From: Ferruginibacter sp.
GTDB taxonomy: Bacteria; Bacteroidota; Bacteroidia; Chitinophagales; Chitinophagaceae
Length of the DNA stretch: 64,000 nt
Direction: 5' to 3'
Assembly (NCBI GenBank): GCA_025963635.1
Contig: JAOQAK010000061.1
Location: 1 to 64,000, forward strand
Shown: positions 63,233 through 64,000 of the stretch, one piece after another
How the letters are laid out: each line of letters opens with the position of its first letter
Numbering within the stretch: position 1 is the stretch's first letter
The notes under the pieces: model-generated
Told to the model about the DNA's origin: nothing
What the model saw: only the letters and a program-made list of their open reading frames with translations
Database searches by the model: none
Position numbers and translations under genes: made by a program

Positions 63233-64000
63233 ATGACTGAAAAAAAGACGTTCCACCCATTTGTATCGCCGCAAACCATCATGAAAGAACTGACGGTAAA
63301 GTCAGTATTATTAGGCAGTTTATTTGGCGTTATATTCGGCGCCGCTACAGTGTATCTTGCCTTGAAAGCAGGACTAACAGTTTCTGCTTCTATCCCTATC
63401 GCGGTGATCGCAATCACCTTAGGAAGGAAATATTTCAAAACCACGATACTTGAAAACAATATCATTCAAACAACCGGAAGTGCCGGTGAAAGTATCGCAG
63501 CGGGCGTTTCATTTACTTTGCCGGGATTTTTGTTTCTTTCTTCACCTGATAGCGCTTCTTATTTTAATTACGTCACGATATTGATACTGGCGATTGTAGG
63601 TGGTATGCTGGGTACCTTGCTGATGGTGCCGTTAAGAAAAGCATTGATTGTAAATGAGCATGAGACCCTGCCTTATCCCGAGGGCACCGCCTGCGGTGAT
63701 GTTTTAAAAGCAGGTGAAAAGGGCGGCGATTTTGCCAGGACTGCTTTTTGGGGTTTGGGTGTTGCATTTGGATATGCCATTTTGCAAAAGATATTACATG
63801 TGATTGCCGAAACACCCGTGTTTGTGACAAAACAGGTGAACAAATTTTTTCCTTCAGCACAGGTAAGCGGAGAAATTACCCCCGAGTATTTAGGAGTTGG
63901 TTATATCATCGGGCCAAAAATTGCCGGCGTGCTGGTGGCGGGCGGGGTACTTAGCTGGCTCGTGCTGATACCACTTTTAGCATCGGTTGTGCCGGCAGAC
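63233..64000 (+). CDS. OPT-family oligopeptide transporter, N-terminal part (cut by the window end)
   Basis: Starts ATG at 63233 and continues in frame to the last base, giving 256 visible residues of a protein that is usually over 600 long. The opening is FHPFVSPQTIMKELTVKSVLLGSLFGVIFGAATVYLALKAGL, followed by the OPT marker NNIIQTTGSAGESIAAGVSF and later the Glu-x-Leu-Pro-Tyr-Pro-Glu-Gly segment NEHETLPYPEGTACGDVLKAG. Six or so membrane helices are seen so far. OPT proteins import oligopeptides or metal chelates. With the POT gene just upstream, this looks like a peptide-uptake locus. Confidence 0.9.
   Translation, partial: MTEKKTFHPFVSPQTIMKELTVKSVLLGSLFGVIFGAATVYLALKAGLTVSASIPIAVIAITLGRKYFKTTILENNIIQTTGSAGESIAAGVSFTLPGFLFLSSPDSASYFNYVTILILAIVGGMLGTLLMVPLRKALIVNEHETLPYPEGTACGDVLKAGEKGGDFARTAFWGLGVAFGYAILQKILHVIAETPVFVTKQVNKFFPSAQVSGEITPEYLGVGYIIGPKIAGVLVAGGVLSWLVLIPLLASVVPAD

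Overview
The window looks like chromosomal DNA of a Bacteroidota bacterium, most likely family Chitinophagaceae. This rests on three SusC/SusD outer-membrane pairs, a protein with a type IX secretion (T9SS) C-terminal sorting domain, an N-terminally extended ATP synthase a subunit with a signal peptide, -7 promoter boxes of the TAnnTTTG type, few visible Shine-Dalgarno sequences, and moderate-to-low GC. The genus is inference. I saw no tRNA, rRNA or CRISPR array and no intact transposase.

Layout. 1-4.1 kb: 3'-truncated mutY, an HU-like protein, a TPR protein, a 29-residue COX24/AURKAIP1-type basic protein and ribonuclease G. 4.2-7.3 kb: a T9SS cargo protein and an AT-rich FkbM-type methyltransferase. 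7.5-12.1 kb: atpBEFHA, closed by a terminator and without atpG. 12.2-17.1 kb: a nucleotidyltransferase/small-protein pair, an MsbA-like ABC exporter, and a large exported protein with a caspase-like His/Cys signature. 17.3-22.7 kb: an OmpR-type response regulator, a hemolysin III-like protein, a histidine kinase, an LpxH-like phosphoesterase, a glycosyltransferase and a small lipoprotein.

23.3-44.8 kb is a block of outer-membrane uptake genes, all on the minus strand: a TonB-dependent receptor with a predicted beta-helix lipoprotein, then three susCD modules, one with an added lipoprotein gene. No carbohydrate-active enzyme, sigma or anti-sigma gene accompanies them, so the substrates are unknown; peptides are one possibility, since POT and OPT peptide-transporter families occur at the end of the window. 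Between modules 1 and 2 lies a roughly 240-nt relic of a group IIC intron, sitting directly after the T-run of a Rho-independent terminator.

45.7-49.3 kb is a phosphate module: an OprO/P-type porin divergent from a DUF47/PhoU-like protein and a PiT transporter, with a 13-bp inverted repeat next to both start codons. 49.5-52.5 kb: galE, then an ECF sigma factor, a membrane protein with four VPxGYF repeats (probable anti-sigma factor) and a Spy/CpxP-like exported protein. 52.6-59.7 kb: the rod-shape operon mreB-mreC-mreD-mrdA-rodA followed by a metallo-beta-lactamase-fold gene. 59.9-64 kb: purD, a POT transporter and the start of an OPT transporter.

Starts were moved inward from the longest open frame where an upstream TTG or a repeat-encoded extension was implausible (T9SS protein, FkbM, response regulator, small lipoprotein, susC3, PiT, MBL-fold protein, mrdA).
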